Assembly: GCF_002101705.1 (NCBI RefSeq) | Contig: NZ_LQPC01000019.1 | Span: 229,292 to 293,291 of the forward strand | DNA from: Mycolicibacterium iranicum | Lineage (GTDB): Bacteria; Actinomycetota; Actinomycetes; Mycobacteriales; Mycobacteriaceae | Reading direction: 5' to 3' | Length of the DNA stretch: 64,000 bases | Shown here: positions 26,863 to 34,798 of the stretch, in pieces | Layout: every line of letters starts with the position of its first letter | How positions within the stretch are numbered: position 1 is the first letter of the stretch | Notes under the pieces: model-generated | What the model saw: only the letters and a program-made list of their open reading frames with translations | Told to the model about the DNA's origin: nothing | Databases searched by the model: none | Made by a program: the position numbers and the translations under genes

Positions 26863-27740
26863 TCATCCGCGCGGCGGCACGATCTACTGAGTCGGTGAAG
26901 CAGAGCAGCGACGCCGCCGCGATTGCGGCGCACTTCATCCAGGCCGGTGCGGGCTTCCTGCCCACCCGGTATGCGCAGAGTCATTGGGGCGAGGACCATC
27001 TGAACGGTCCCGCGATCGTAGGCCTGGCCGCTCGCGCTCTGGAGACTCAGTGCGGATCTCCGGAGTTCCGTCCGACCCGGTTGACAGTGGACCTGTTCCG
27101 CGCCGCCCGCAACATGCAGACCACTGTGGATGTCAGAGTAGTTCGGGACGGCCGCCGAGTTCGTAGCGCGGAATGCGACGTGATGCAGGACGGACGGTCG
27201 GTCGCGAGGGCCACCCTGGTCCAGTATCGGCCGTCCTCTCCGCCACCGGGAGCGCTGTGGCAGGCGGTGCAGACTTTCGCTGACGCCTCCGCGATGCCCG
27301 TCCCCGACGGCACGATTCTGCCGTTCGTCGGCAGCGACGACGTCGGGTGGACCCGTTCGCCGGCCGAGCACCAGAACGCCTCGCGCAAGCGGTTCTTCAA
27401 CGACGGCATCAGAGTGATTGCCAGCGAGCAGAATTCGCCGTTCGTGCGCGCTGCGATGCTCGCCGAAGCGACGAGCCTGGTGACCAATCTCGGCACCGCC
27501 GGCGTCGGGTACATCAACGGCGATTTGACGGTTGCGTTGTCACGGCTGCCTGTCGACGACTGGATCGGCATCCAGGCGGATTCTCATCACGCCGCCGACG
27601 GACTGGCGGTGGGCACTGCGACGCTGTTCGACAGCCGCGGTGCGTTCGGGGCGGGTTTGACGACGGCGATCGCCAATCCTGCGGCTCAGATTGACTTTTC
27701 GACACGTGAGTTTCGCGTGGGCGACATCAACTACGAGTAG
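26859..27740 (+). CDS. Double-hotdog acyl-CoA thioesterase family protein
   Basis: 293 residues. The N-terminal hotdog (FLPTRYAQSHWGEDHLNGPAIVGLAARALE...PTRLTVDLFRAARNMQTTVDVRVVRDGRRVRSAEC) and a second C-terminal hotdog (YINGDLTVALSRLPVDDWIGIQADSHHAADGLAVGTATLFD) are those of TesB-like thioesterases. It should hydrolyse acyl-CoA or a related thioester in the cytoplasm. The GTG at 26859 overlaps the PsiE stop; GTG 26895 is an alternative start. Confidence 0.85.
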   Translation: MIIRAAARSTESVKQSSDAAAIAAHFIQAGAGFLPTRYAQSHWGEDHLNGPAIVGLAARALETQCGSPEFRPTRLTVDLFRAARNMQTTVDVRVVRDGRRVRSAECDVMQDGRSVARATLVQYRPSSPPPGALWQAVQTFADASAMPVPDGTILPFVGSDDVGWTRSPAEHQNASRKRFFNDGIRVIASEQNSPFVRAAMLAEATSLVTNLGTAGVGYINGDLTVALSRLPVDDWIGIQADSHHAADGLAVGTATLFDSRGAFGAGLTTAIANPAAQIDFSTREFRVGDINYE

Positions 27741-27759
27741 CGCCTGTGGCGTCACGAGG

Positions 27760-28572
27760 TCAGAGGCCGATCCGCTCGCAGGCCTCGTCGAATTCCTCGA
27801 ATGCCCGTTTGTCGCCTTTGCCGTCGGTGAGGGCCTTCCGGTAGACGGCGAGCACGTCGTCCTCGACTTCGGCGAATTTGTTGTCCCAGTTTTCGGAGTC
27901 GAAACGCCAGTAGCCGGTGATGTCGTAGCGATCGATCGTCCATCCCAGGCTGCGCACGTACTTGCGGACGGCGCGCGATTCGGCGGCCTCCCCGGCGAAC
28001 CAGCAGTAACCGCGCCCGGGCGGCATGTCGAATGCGCGGACGGCATCGGCGAGAGTGCTTGGCGTGCAACCATTCCCCGTGCCGATGGTGGAGACGACTG
28101 TCAGGTTGGGGCGTTGCGGAAGATAGCCGAGGTCCTCAGCTGCGGCGACTTCGATGATCAAGGTCGCACGCGTATGCTCGGCCAGCTCTTCGACGATGCG
28201 CGCAGCGGCGGGTAGTCCCGAGAGGTCGCTGACCAGAAGCTGCCAATCGGCGTCGGGTGGGGGCCGGTACCAGGATCTCGCGTGGTCGAGGACGACGCGG
28301 TCGCCCGCGGACGCCGACGACGCCCACTCGGTTCCTGGTCCGCGGGAGTGGAGGACGACGTCGAGGGTGATCCGTCCACCGTCGTGGTAGCGCACCGAGT
28401 AGTTTCTGCCTTCGCCATGGGGATGCTCGGAAGGAGTGAAGTAGACGCCTACGGCGGAATCGCCGGTGTGTTTGACGTCCAGCGCCTGGGTGTCGTCGAC
28501 CTGCAGCACGATCCGCCGCAGATGACTGCTCAGGCGGGCGGTCTCGACGACCCAGGCATGCGAGAACGACAC
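27760..28572 (-). CDS. Siderophore-interacting protein (FAD-dependent ferric-siderophore reductase family)
   Basis: 270 residues. FAD-binding barrel with GRNYSVRYHDGGRITLDVVLH (the R-x-Y-S/T-x-R flavin signature) and the SIP domain (GYCWFAGEAAESRAVRKYVRSLGWTIDRYDITGYWRFD). The family reduces iron in imported siderophores and releases Fe(II) in the cytoplasm. The GTG at 28572 fits a leaderless transcript: -10 TAGCCT lies 7 nt upstream, inside an IdeR/DtxR-type iron box, so it should be repressed when iron is plentiful. Confidence 0.93.
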   Translation of the reverse strand: MSFSHAWVVETARLSSHLRRIVLQVDDTQALDVKHTGDSAVGVYFTPSEHPHGEGRNYSVRYHDGGRITLDVVLHSRGPGTEWASSASAGDRVVLDHARSWYRPPPDADWQLLVSDLSGLPAAARIVEELAEHTRATLIIEVAAAEDLGYLPQRPNLTVVSTIGTGNGCTPSTLADAVRAFDMPPGRGYCWFAGEAAESRAVRKYVRSLGWTIDRYDITGYWRFDSENWDNKFAEVEDDVLAVYRKALTDGKGDKRAFEEFDEACERIGL

Positions 28573-28591
28573 CTAGGGAAGGCTAGCCTAA
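28573..28591 (-). promoter_or_regulatory. IdeR iron box overlapping the SIP promoter
   Basis: On the reverse strand TTAGGCTAGCCTTCCCTAG matches 16 of 19 positions of the mycobacterial IdeR consensus TWAGGTWAGSCTWACCTWA. It abuts the GTG start and covers the -10 TAGCCT (28580-28585). Bound IdeR would block polymerase. Confidence 0.75.
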
Positions 28592-28887
28592 ATGCACCCG
28601 CTGACGGAGATCCGCCGTCCGACGTTCGCGCAGACGCTCACGTTCGGCGGTGGTGGTGGCGGAGGAGGAGGGGGCGGCGCGGCGCTGTAGTCCTCGGGAA
28701 GTGGCGCGTAGGCCGCGGGCGGCGGCACCCAGGGTGCGATCGCATCCGCGATGTTGCCGCACGCGTTCACCGAGACGTGGCGTCCTCCGACCGAACCGCA
28801 GACGTCCGCCGACGCCGTCGGCGTCTGCGGCAGTACCGCCAGCCCCAGCGTCATCAGCGACATACTGATCGCCCGCGCGGTCCTCAT
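28588..28887 (-). CDS. Small secreted protein with polyproline linker and duplicated Cys motif
   Basis: 99 residues. A signal peptide ends near ASA (about residue 27). The mature protein has two short related modules, VCGSVGGRHVSVNAC (Cys30, Cys43) and VCANVGRRISVSGC (Cys86, Cys98), joined by a Pro/Ala linker with eleven consecutive prolines. Each module could close one disulfide. Function unknown. The ATG at 28887 is 7 nt after TAGGAT (28895-28900), a leaderless pattern. Its stop lies in the IdeR box of the next gene. Confidence 0.72.
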   Translation of the reverse strand: MRTARAISMSLMTLGLAVLPQTPTASADVCGSVGGRHVSVNACGNIADAIAPWVPPPAAYAPLPEDYSAAPPPPPPPPPPPNVSVCANVGRRISVSGCI

Positions 28888-29009
28888 CGTCGGGATCCTA
28901 CCGGTGGGCCCAAGACTGACCGCCGGAAACGCCGGGACTGGGCCGCAAAGGTTACACTCGCGGCGGCGTGCAGGAACGCCCGACGTCCGCTCAAAGAGGC
29001 TCGATGCTC

Positions 29010-29040
29010 TTGAACCCGGATACCCCCCTGTACATAGAAT
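29010..29040 (+). promoter_or_regulatory. Candidate sigma-A promoter for ankyrin gene
   Basis: TTGAAC at 29010-29015 and TAGAAT at 29035-29040, 19 bp apart. The leader of about 60 nt then ends in GAGAGGAGG before ATG 29104. Confidence 0.4.
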
Positions 29041-29103
29041 GATCGCCGCCGACCTCTTCTCGGCCCGACCTCGCGGATGCCGGGCATGTGAGAGGAGGCC
29101 GCT

Positions 29104-30318
29104 ATGGCCAGCATGTTGCCCGACAATCCGTCGCTGAATCACCTTCGCGCAGAGGCGCGCACCCTACAGCGGCAGGTCGCCGCCGGCTTAGGCGACGCCG
29201 TCGACACAGTGGGCCGCCATCACCCGCGAGCCGACATCGCCCTGGCCGCAGACACGTTCGCGCTCCACGACGCACACCTGACGGTCGCCCGTCGCTACGG
29301 CTTCTCTGGATGGCCGGCACTGGTGCACTTCCTTGAGGCAGCAGCGGACCTCAGTGTCGACCCTGCCCGCATCGATGAGGACGACCTGTCGGCCGCAGAC
29401 AGATTCTGCAGCCTCTCGGTACTTCACTACACCGACGCCGACGCGCCACCGCGGTGGGCGGCGGCCGCGGACACGCTCGGCGCCGCGCCTGAGTTGGTGA
29501 ATGCCCACATCTGGGCCGCCGCCGCGGCGGCCGATCCAAATGCGTTGGCACGTCACCTCAGTGCCGGCGCCGACGTTACCGAGAAGGGCGGACCGCTCGG
29601 TTGGGAGCCGCTGCTGTACCTCTGCTACACACGCAGCCCCACCTCCCGGGAACAGACGCTTGCCGCTGCCACGCTGTTGCTCGACGCCGGCGCCGATCCC
29701 AACGCCGGCTATCTGTGGCGAGGGATGTCGACACCGTTCACCGCGCTGACAGGGGTGTTCGGTGAAGGTGAGCAGGGGCCCCGACGTCAGCCCCGCCATC
29801 CCTTCGCCGCCGATCTCGCGTCCCTGCTCCTGGACCGGGGTGCACATCCGGTTGATCACCAGACCCTCTACAACCGGATGCTCCGTCGTGACAATTCCCA
29901 TCTGGAGTTGCTGTTCGCGCACGGTCTGGCCGACGCCGGACCCAGCCCGTGGGAGCAGCGGCTCGGTGAGGCGATGGAAACCCGAGCGCAGATGTGGCAA
30001 CGGCAGATCCACTGGGCCGCCAAACACGGATTCTTCGAACGGCTTTCACTTTTGGCCCGACACGGTATCGACACCGCAGGAGTGGCAGTGGTTGTCCCAG
30101 TACTGCCCGCTCATCCCAACGCTCTCGACGACAACGGCGCGACAGCGTTACACCACGCCGCGTGGGACGGTGACCTGGAGCTGATCGGCCGCTTGCTCGA
30201 CGCGGGGGCCGATCCGACGATCACCGACGCGAGATTCGACGCCACCCCGCTGGGCTGGGCTGAACACGCCTACCAGGCCGAGGCGGCAGATCTTCTCAGA
30301 TCTGCGACGCGGCGTTAA
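29104..30318 (+). CDS. Ankyrin-repeat protein
   Basis: 404 residues, no signal peptide. Ankyrin-type units appear at LARHLSAGADVTEKGG..., AATLLLDAGADPNAGYLW, ASLLLDRGAHPVDHQTLYN, and a clear last repeat ALDDNGATALHHAAWDGDLELIGRLLDAGADPTITDARFDATPLGWA. The N-terminus (NPSLNHLRAEARTLQRQVAAG...HLTVARRYGFSGWPALVHFLE) is a domain commonly fused to ankyrin repeats in actinobacteria. It is probably a protein-interaction scaffold, partner unknown. A strong GAGGAGG precedes the ATG. Its 3' end overlaps the convergent SIS gene by 23 bp. Confidence 0.85.
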   Translation: MASMLPDNPSLNHLRAEARTLQRQVAAGLGDAVDTVGRHHPRADIALAADTFALHDAHLTVARRYGFSGWPALVHFLEAAADLSVDPARIDEDDLSAADRFCSLSVLHYTDADAPPRWAAAADTLGAAPELVNAHIWAAAAAADPNALARHLSAGADVTEKGGPLGWEPLLYLCYTRSPTSREQTLAAATLLLDAGADPNAGYLWRGMSTPFTALTGVFGEGEQGPRRQPRHPFAADLASLLLDRGAHPVDHQTLYNRMLRRDNSHLELLFAHGLADAGPSPWEQRLGEAMETRAQMWQRQIHWAAKHGFFERLSLLARHGIDTAGVAVVVPVLPAHPNALDDNGATALHHAAWDGDLELIGRLLDAGADPTITDARFDATPLGWAEHAYQAEAADLLRSATRR

Positions 30319-31270
30319 GCCAGGCCCGGGCCGCGATCAGTTCCGGTACAAGGACTTCGGTGAGTAGCGCGACATCGTCATCCGAGTCGTGGGGATAGCG
30401 CAGGGTGTGTCCCGCGCCCGGCACCTCGCCGCCGACCCCGACCACAGTGCTCCCGCGTGCCTCGGTCCATTCGGCCATCTGCGGTTCCCACGGGGATCCG
30501 GCGAACACCAGGAGGCGGTAATCGGTTGTCTTGGTCAGATAGACGTCGACGTGGCTCCAATCGCCGGTCTCGCAGCCGACCGCCGGCCGACGCGGGCCCT
30601 CCCGCAGCATGAGCGCACCCTGTCGCGCCGAGCTCAGCCGGTGCGCGGGCGCCGCCAGATGAGTACCCGAGGGGCCCAGTAGAAGATCGGAGACCAGGGG
30701 GCCCCAATCGGATTCGGTGTCGAGCAGGTTTGCCGACGCTTCGGCTGCAGCCCGCACCGTCGCGGCCAGCGCGTCAGTGTCTGCGCCGGTGAGGTGACAT
30801 TCGAGGGCGAGCATCAGCGCGAGAGTGTGCTGGTAGCTGCGGCACGCGACACCGCCGACTTCGGGTTCGGCGTCCAGCGTGACGACCGCCTCGGCACGTG
30901 TGGTGATCGTCGAACCCGGGGTGTTGGTCAGGGCAACGGTCCGAACTCCGGCGGGCAGCCGCGACATCGCGTCAAGAGTCTCCACCGAGCCGCCGCTGGC
31001 CGACGTCGCCACCACCAACGTCCCTGTGCCCCAGTCGGGAAGCAACCGAGACGAGGCGAGTTCGGACGTCGCAGTCAGCCCTCGTGCTCGCATCCTCGCC
31101 GCTGCCACGTCCGCGGCGTACGCCGAGGAACCCATGCCGACGAAGACCACACGCGCCGTGTCGGAGGTTACGACATCAGACCACGGGTTACCTGCTGACA
31201 GTGTCTGCGCCAGCCGCTGCAGCAGCTCCGGCTTGCGGCGTAAATCCTCCAAATACCCCTGGGGCTTCAC
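30296..31270 (-). CDS. SIS-domain sugar-phosphate isomerase/deaminase
   Basis: 324 residues with two SIS halves, as in the isomerase part of glucosamine-6-phosphate synthase and AgaS-type deaminases. Motifs are VVFVGMGSSAYAADVAAARMRA and LVVATSASGGSVETLDAM (phosphosugar-binding Ser-rich loops), and a second half from SARQGALMLREGPRRPAVGCETGDWSHV. There is no glutaminase domain. GTG 31270 overlaps the upstream kinase stop by 4 bp, so translation is coupled. The likely substrate is an amino-sugar phosphate made by the kinase, an inference from context. Confidence 0.82.
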   Translation of the reverse strand: MKPQGYLEDLRRKPELLQRLAQTLSAGNPWSDVVTSDTARVVFVGMGSSAYAADVAAARMRARGLTATSELASSRLLPDWGTGTLVVATSASGGSVETLDAMSRLPAGVRTVALTNTPGSTITTRAEAVVTLDAEPEVGGVACRSYQHTLALMLALECHLTGADTDALAATVRAAAEASANLLDTESDWGPLVSDLLLGPSGTHLAAPAHRLSSARQGALMLREGPRRPAVGCETGDWSHVDVYLTKTTDYRLLVFAGSPWEPQMAEWTEARGSTVVGVGGEVPGAGHTLRYPHDSDDDVALLTEVLVPELIAARAWLNAASQI

Positions 31271-32469
31271 CTGTCGGTTCCTTCCTCCAACAACGCGGGC
31301 AAAGCGGCGTCGGGAACATACATCCACCGGGGCAGATGCTCTGCTGCATAGATCATTTCGCGCATCACCTGCTGGAGACGCAACGCTCGCAGAGGACGGG
31401 GATCATATAAGTCGGCGTGGCCCAGAGAACTAAGTCGATGTGCGTACGCGTCGAGGAAGGAGCTGCGCGCCGCCGTGTCGACCGCAGCCAACTCTTCGGG
31501 CTCGAGAACTGTGTACTTGGCCGCCACGACCGCTACGTGGGCGAGCGACTGGGCCATGCCGGCAACGTCGACCACGGCGGGGATCGGAAGCACCCGCTGC
31601 GATGAAGGCAGCACCGGGTTACCGTCGAAGTCGGTGACGACAAACCGACCGCTACTGCGCAGCACCTGCCCGACATGAAGATCGCCGTGGCCGTCGATCA
31701 CCGACACGTCGGACATGTCCTTGAGGCACCCGAGTTCGGCAGACACTTCATCACGGTGCGACCGCAGAATCTGGCCACTCCGGGAATCCGTCAGAGCGCA
31801 GGCCTTTTCGAGAATGTGAAGTGCGCTCCGGTGCCACCGGCAGGCAGCTTCTGTCGAGGACGTCGATTGTGTCGATGACAACGCCACGTGCAGTTGGGCA
31901 ATCAACGCGCCGACGTCGGCGGCCGCTGCGGCGACCGGTGCGTGATCGCCGGAGGATGCCGCGGCTGTCATCAATTCGACCGCCCAGGTCCAACCGTCGA
32001 TGGCGCCGGGGAGATACTCGTCGACATAGACGGCGAGGGTGGCCTCACGGTCAGGCGGATGCCACGTGACCAAACCCCACGGAGCGGGCATACCGGTGAA
32101 TCCCGCGTCGCGCAGCACTGCGATGCGGGACGGTGCCGGGTGTGGGCCATCCTGCAGATGAGTCGCCCATTTCACCACCGCGGTGTCGCCGACGATCACC
32201 GATTCGTTGGTCTGGTCGACGCCGATGGCCCGCTCGCCGACAGCCCTACGCGCAGTCCATGAGCGCACCGTAAAACTCCCGCTGGTCCAGGAACCGGATT
32301 GCTGCGCAAGCACATCCAGCAGCGCCTCCGACGTGCCGTCATGCGGCGCGGCGCGGCGCCAGCGCCCCCCGTCGCGGACCATCGGGAGGGCGGACAGTGC
32401 GGTGCCCTCGCTCGTGATCGACAGCCGGTGGCCGTCGCCGAGATCGAGCGCGTCGACGACGTCAGGCAA
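31267..32469 (-). CDS. Maltokinase-like sugar kinase, candidate glucosamine kinase
   Basis: 400 residues of the aminoglycoside-phosphotransferase/maltokinase fold. Visible are the N-terminal cap, VVKWATH (ATP-binding lysine), the catalytic loop VIDGHGDLHVGQVLRSSG, and the metal site VVTDFDGNPVLP. No trehalose-synthase partner is present. The neighbouring SIS and glycosyltransferase genes point to an amino sugar rather than maltose. As I recall, an actinobacterial glucosamine kinase family was described among proteins formerly called maltokinases, and this gene set fits it. It overlaps the glycosyltransferase stop by 8 bp. Confidence 0.75.
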   Translation of the reverse strand: MPDVVDALDLGDGHRLSITSEGTALSALPMVRDGGRWRRAAPHDGTSEALLDVLAQQSGSWTSGSFTVRSWTARRAVGERAIGVDQTNESVIVGDTAVVKWATHLQDGPHPAPSRIAVLRDAGFTGMPAPWGLVTWHPPDREATLAVYVDEYLPGAIDGWTWAVELMTAAASSGDHAPVAAAAADVGALIAQLHVALSSTQSTSSTEAACRWHRSALHILEKACALTDSRSGQILRSHRDEVSAELGCLKDMSDVSVIDGHGDLHVGQVLRSSGRFVVTDFDGNPVLPSSQRVLPIPAVVDVAGMAQSLAHVAVVAAKYTVLEPEELAAVDTAARSSFLDAYAHRLSSLGHADLYDPRPLRALRLQQVMREMIYAAEHLPRWMYVPDAALPALLEEGTDR

Positions 32470-33781
32470 GTGAGGTCCGGTGTTGCAACCCGGCCCGCTC
32501 GATCACGTCAGCGCCCACTCGGAGTCCGTCGCGGGCGCGTATCGCTTCGCCGATTCGGTTCAGCCGGTCGCGCATATCGCCGTCGGAGAGAATCCGCTCC
32601 ACCGCCCCGGTGAGGTCGTCATCGGTGAACGCGTAGGTGTCGAGGCGGATGCCGAATCCGAGTTCGTCGACACGCTGGGCGTTTTCATACTGGTCCCAGA
32701 ACAGTGGCAGCACGATCAGTGGCTTGCCGAAATGCAGCGTCTCGGTCACCGTGTTGTTGCCGCCGTGCGAGATGACCAGGTCGACCTGGGGGATGACCTT
32801 AGTCTGCGGAAGCATCTGTGCGCCGACCATGTTGTCGGTCAGCGTGATTCGGTCGGCCTGCGGCCCCTTGCTGACGATGAACCTATGTCGTGTCGTCCCG
32901 AGCACGTCGACGAGCCGCTGCATCAGCTCAACGTCCGCGCCGCCCAGGGAGCCGAGCGACAGATAGATCAGTGCGCTGCTGTCAGGGCGGTCGGCGACTT
33001 CGGTCGGCACGACATAATCCTCGTCGGTTTCGCGGACGCTCGAGTCCATCCTCGTCCAGCTTCCATCAAGCGGCCGCGACTGCAGGTAATCCGCCTCGGC
33101 CGGGTAGACGTAGAGGTTGGCCGCGGTGGCGCGCGGCATGAACTCGAGATCCGGGAGAGCGTCGGCCCCTTGAGCCTGCACCCACCCGTTGAAGTCTTCC
33201 CACATCGCTCGGTGGCTGCGCTCGAACTCGGCCCGGTAGGAGTCCCACTGGGTGCGATCTGCGCTCGGCAGTCCCGAAAATGGCGGCGGCACATCAGGTC
33301 CGGGTATCTCCAGCGGACTGCATGAGACGATGCGAACGAAAGGGACGCCGGCGGTCGCAAGAGCGGGAAAGAGCACGACGTTGTCCTCGACGATGACGTC
33401 GGGTCGGTGCATCGAAATGATCTCACGCAAGCGAGGTTCGCAGTACTTCGCACCGTCGATCAGCGCTTGATATGTGGGCTGAATGAAGGTGGACAGCTGC
33501 TCGATCGTCGGCTTGCGGAACTCGGGGGCGGTCTCGGCGATGAAGTCGGTCCAGAACTTTCCCGGGTCTTCGTCTTGCGCACCCTCCTCGGGCTCGGCGA
33601 GATCGACGAGTTCCTCGGTGAAGCCGAGCGCGGAAAGTTTGCCCGCCCACGAGCTCTCGGCCGCGAAGATGATGGAATGCCCGCGCTCACGCAGGATCGA
33701 GGCCAGGCCGATGCACTGATTGGTCGGCCCATACGCCGACTCTGGCCAGAACATCACCGTGAGGGGTTGCGCCGCCGCCAC
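32462..33781 (-). CDS. GT1-family (macrolide/UGT-type) glycosyltransferase
   Basis: 439 residues, GT-B fold. The N-terminal acceptor domain opens [34 protein letters not shown]. The C-terminal donor domain has YLSLGSLGG and [37 protein letters not shown], the nucleotide-sugar signature. Members transfer a sugar to lipids or secondary metabolites. It is the first gene of the three-gene operon with the kinase and SIS protein. GTG 33781 follows AAGGGA by five bases. Confidence 0.87.
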   Translation of the reverse strand: MAAAQPLTVMFWPESAYGPTNQCIGLASILRERGHSIIFAAESSWAGKLSALGFTEELVDLAEPEEGAQDEDPGKFWTDFIAETAPEFRKPTIEQLSTFIQPTYQALIDGAKYCEPRLREIISMHRPDVIVEDNVVLFPALATAGVPFVRIVSCSPLEIPGPDVPPPFSGLPSADRTQWDSYRAEFERSHRAMWEDFNGWVQAQGADALPDLEFMPRATAANLYVYPAEADYLQSRPLDGSWTRMDSSVRETDEDYVVPTEVADRPDSSALIYLSLGSLGGADVELMQRLVDVLGTTRHRFIVSKGPQADRITLTDNMVGAQMLPQTKVIPQVDLVISHGGNNTVTETLHFGKPLIVLPLFWDQYENAQRVDELGFGIRLDTYAFTDDDLTGAVERILSDGDMRDRLNRIGEAIRARDGLRVGADVIERAGLQHRTSLA

Positions 33782-33842
33782 ATTGTTCCCTTCTGTTCGA
33801 TGGCTGTGTGTGCGAAGGTACCCTTCCGTCGCAGTTCAGGCG

Positions 33843-33848
33843 TACTGT
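33843..33848 (+). promoter_or_regulatory. -10 element TACTGT for leaderless hydrolase gene
   Basis: TACTGT lies 6 nt before ATG 33855 in the short divergent region with the glycosyltransferase operon. No Shine-Dalgarno. Confidence 0.45.
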
Positions 33849-33854
33849 CCCCGT

Positions 33855-34679
33855 ATGCCCACGATCACTACCCGCGACGGTGTCGACATCTTCTACAAGG
33901 ACTGGGGATCGGGGCAGCCGATCGTCTTCAGCCACGGATGGCCGCTGTCCGGTGACGATTGGGACGCCCAGATGATGTTCTTCCTCGGTGAGGGGTTCCG
34001 GGTCATCGCCCACGATCGGCGCGGCCATGGACGCTCCAGTCAGGGAGCCGAGGGTCACGACATGGACCACTACGCCGATGACCTCCTGGCCGTCGTCGAG
34101 CATCTCGACCTTCGCGACGCCGTCCACGTCGGGCATTCCACAGGGGGAGGCGAGGTGGTTCGGTACCTCGCGCGGCACGGTGAGGGCCGGGCCGCGAAAG
34201 CGGCCATTATCGCAGCGGTGCCTCCGCTGATGGTGCAGACCGAGGCCAACCCCGGCGGTCTGCCGAAGTCGGTGTTCGACGATTTCCAGGTGCAGGTCGC
34301 GACCAACCGGGCGGGCTTCTACCGCGCCGTGCCCGAGGGCCCGTTCTACGGATTCAACCGAGAGGGCATCGAACCCGTCGAGGGCATCATCGCCAACTGG
34401 TGGCGGCAGGGCATGCAGGGCGGCGCCAAAGCGCATTACGACGGGATCGTCGCGTTTTCGCAGACCGACTTCACCGAGGACCTCAAGAAGATCCAGATTC
34501 CGGTGTTGGTGATGCACGGTGACGACGACCAGATCGTGCCCTATGCCGACGCCGGTCCGCTGTCGGCGGAGCTGCTGCCGAACGGAATACTCAAGACCTA
34601 CAAGGGCTTTCCGCACGGTATGCCGACAACGCATGCCGATGTGATCAACGCGGACCTGCTCGAGTTCATCCGCTCCTGA
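33855..34679 (+). CDS. Alpha/beta hydrolase, non-heme haloperoxidase type
   Basis: 274 residues. Nucleophile elbow GHSTGGGE (Ser95), oxyanion [14 protein letters not shown], acid in [10 protein letters not shown], and histidine in [13 protein letters not shown]. The HGWPLSG and FPHGMPTTH motifs are those of cofactor-free chloroperoxidases and aryl esterases. In vivo such enzymes are usually esterases or perhydrolases. Cytoplasmic, no signal peptide. Confidence 0.92.
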   Translation: MPTITTRDGVDIFYKDWGSGQPIVFSHGWPLSGDDWDAQMMFFLGEGFRVIAHDRRGHGRSSQGAEGHDMDHYADDLLAVVEHLDLRDAVHVGHSTGGGEVVRYLARHGEGRAAKAAIIAAVPPLMVQTEANPGGLPKSVFDDFQVQVATNRAGFYRAVPEGPFYGFNREGIEPVEGIIANWWRQGMQGGAKAHYDGIVAFSQTDFTEDLKKIQIPVLVMHGDDDQIVPYADAGPLSAELLPNGILKTYKGFPHGMPTTHADVINADLLEFIRS

Positions 34680-34779
34680 GAGCGGAAGCGCCCGGCGACG
34701 CCGGTCACTTCGGTCTCTTGACTTTCTTCTGCCACTTGGGTTTCGGTGGTCACCTCCATGGCCGATATTTGTCGGTGGT

Positions 34780-34795
34780 TCGAACTAGAGTTCGA
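34780..34795 (+). promoter_or_regulatory. LexA SOS box over the HNH gene promoter
   Basis: TCGAACTAGAGTTCGA is a perfect match to the mycobacterial/Gram-positive LexA operator (TCGAAC-N4-GTTCGA). The -10 TAGAGT (34786-34791) lies inside it, 7 nt before the leaderless ATG at 34799, so LexA binding would directly exclude polymerase. Confidence 0.82.
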
Positions 34796-34798
34796 TAC

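Noticed and set aside
28888..29103. Gene in the 216-bp gap before the ankyrin gene
   Set aside because: Short frames on both strands lack motifs and ribosome binding sites; the gap fits two divergent promoters.
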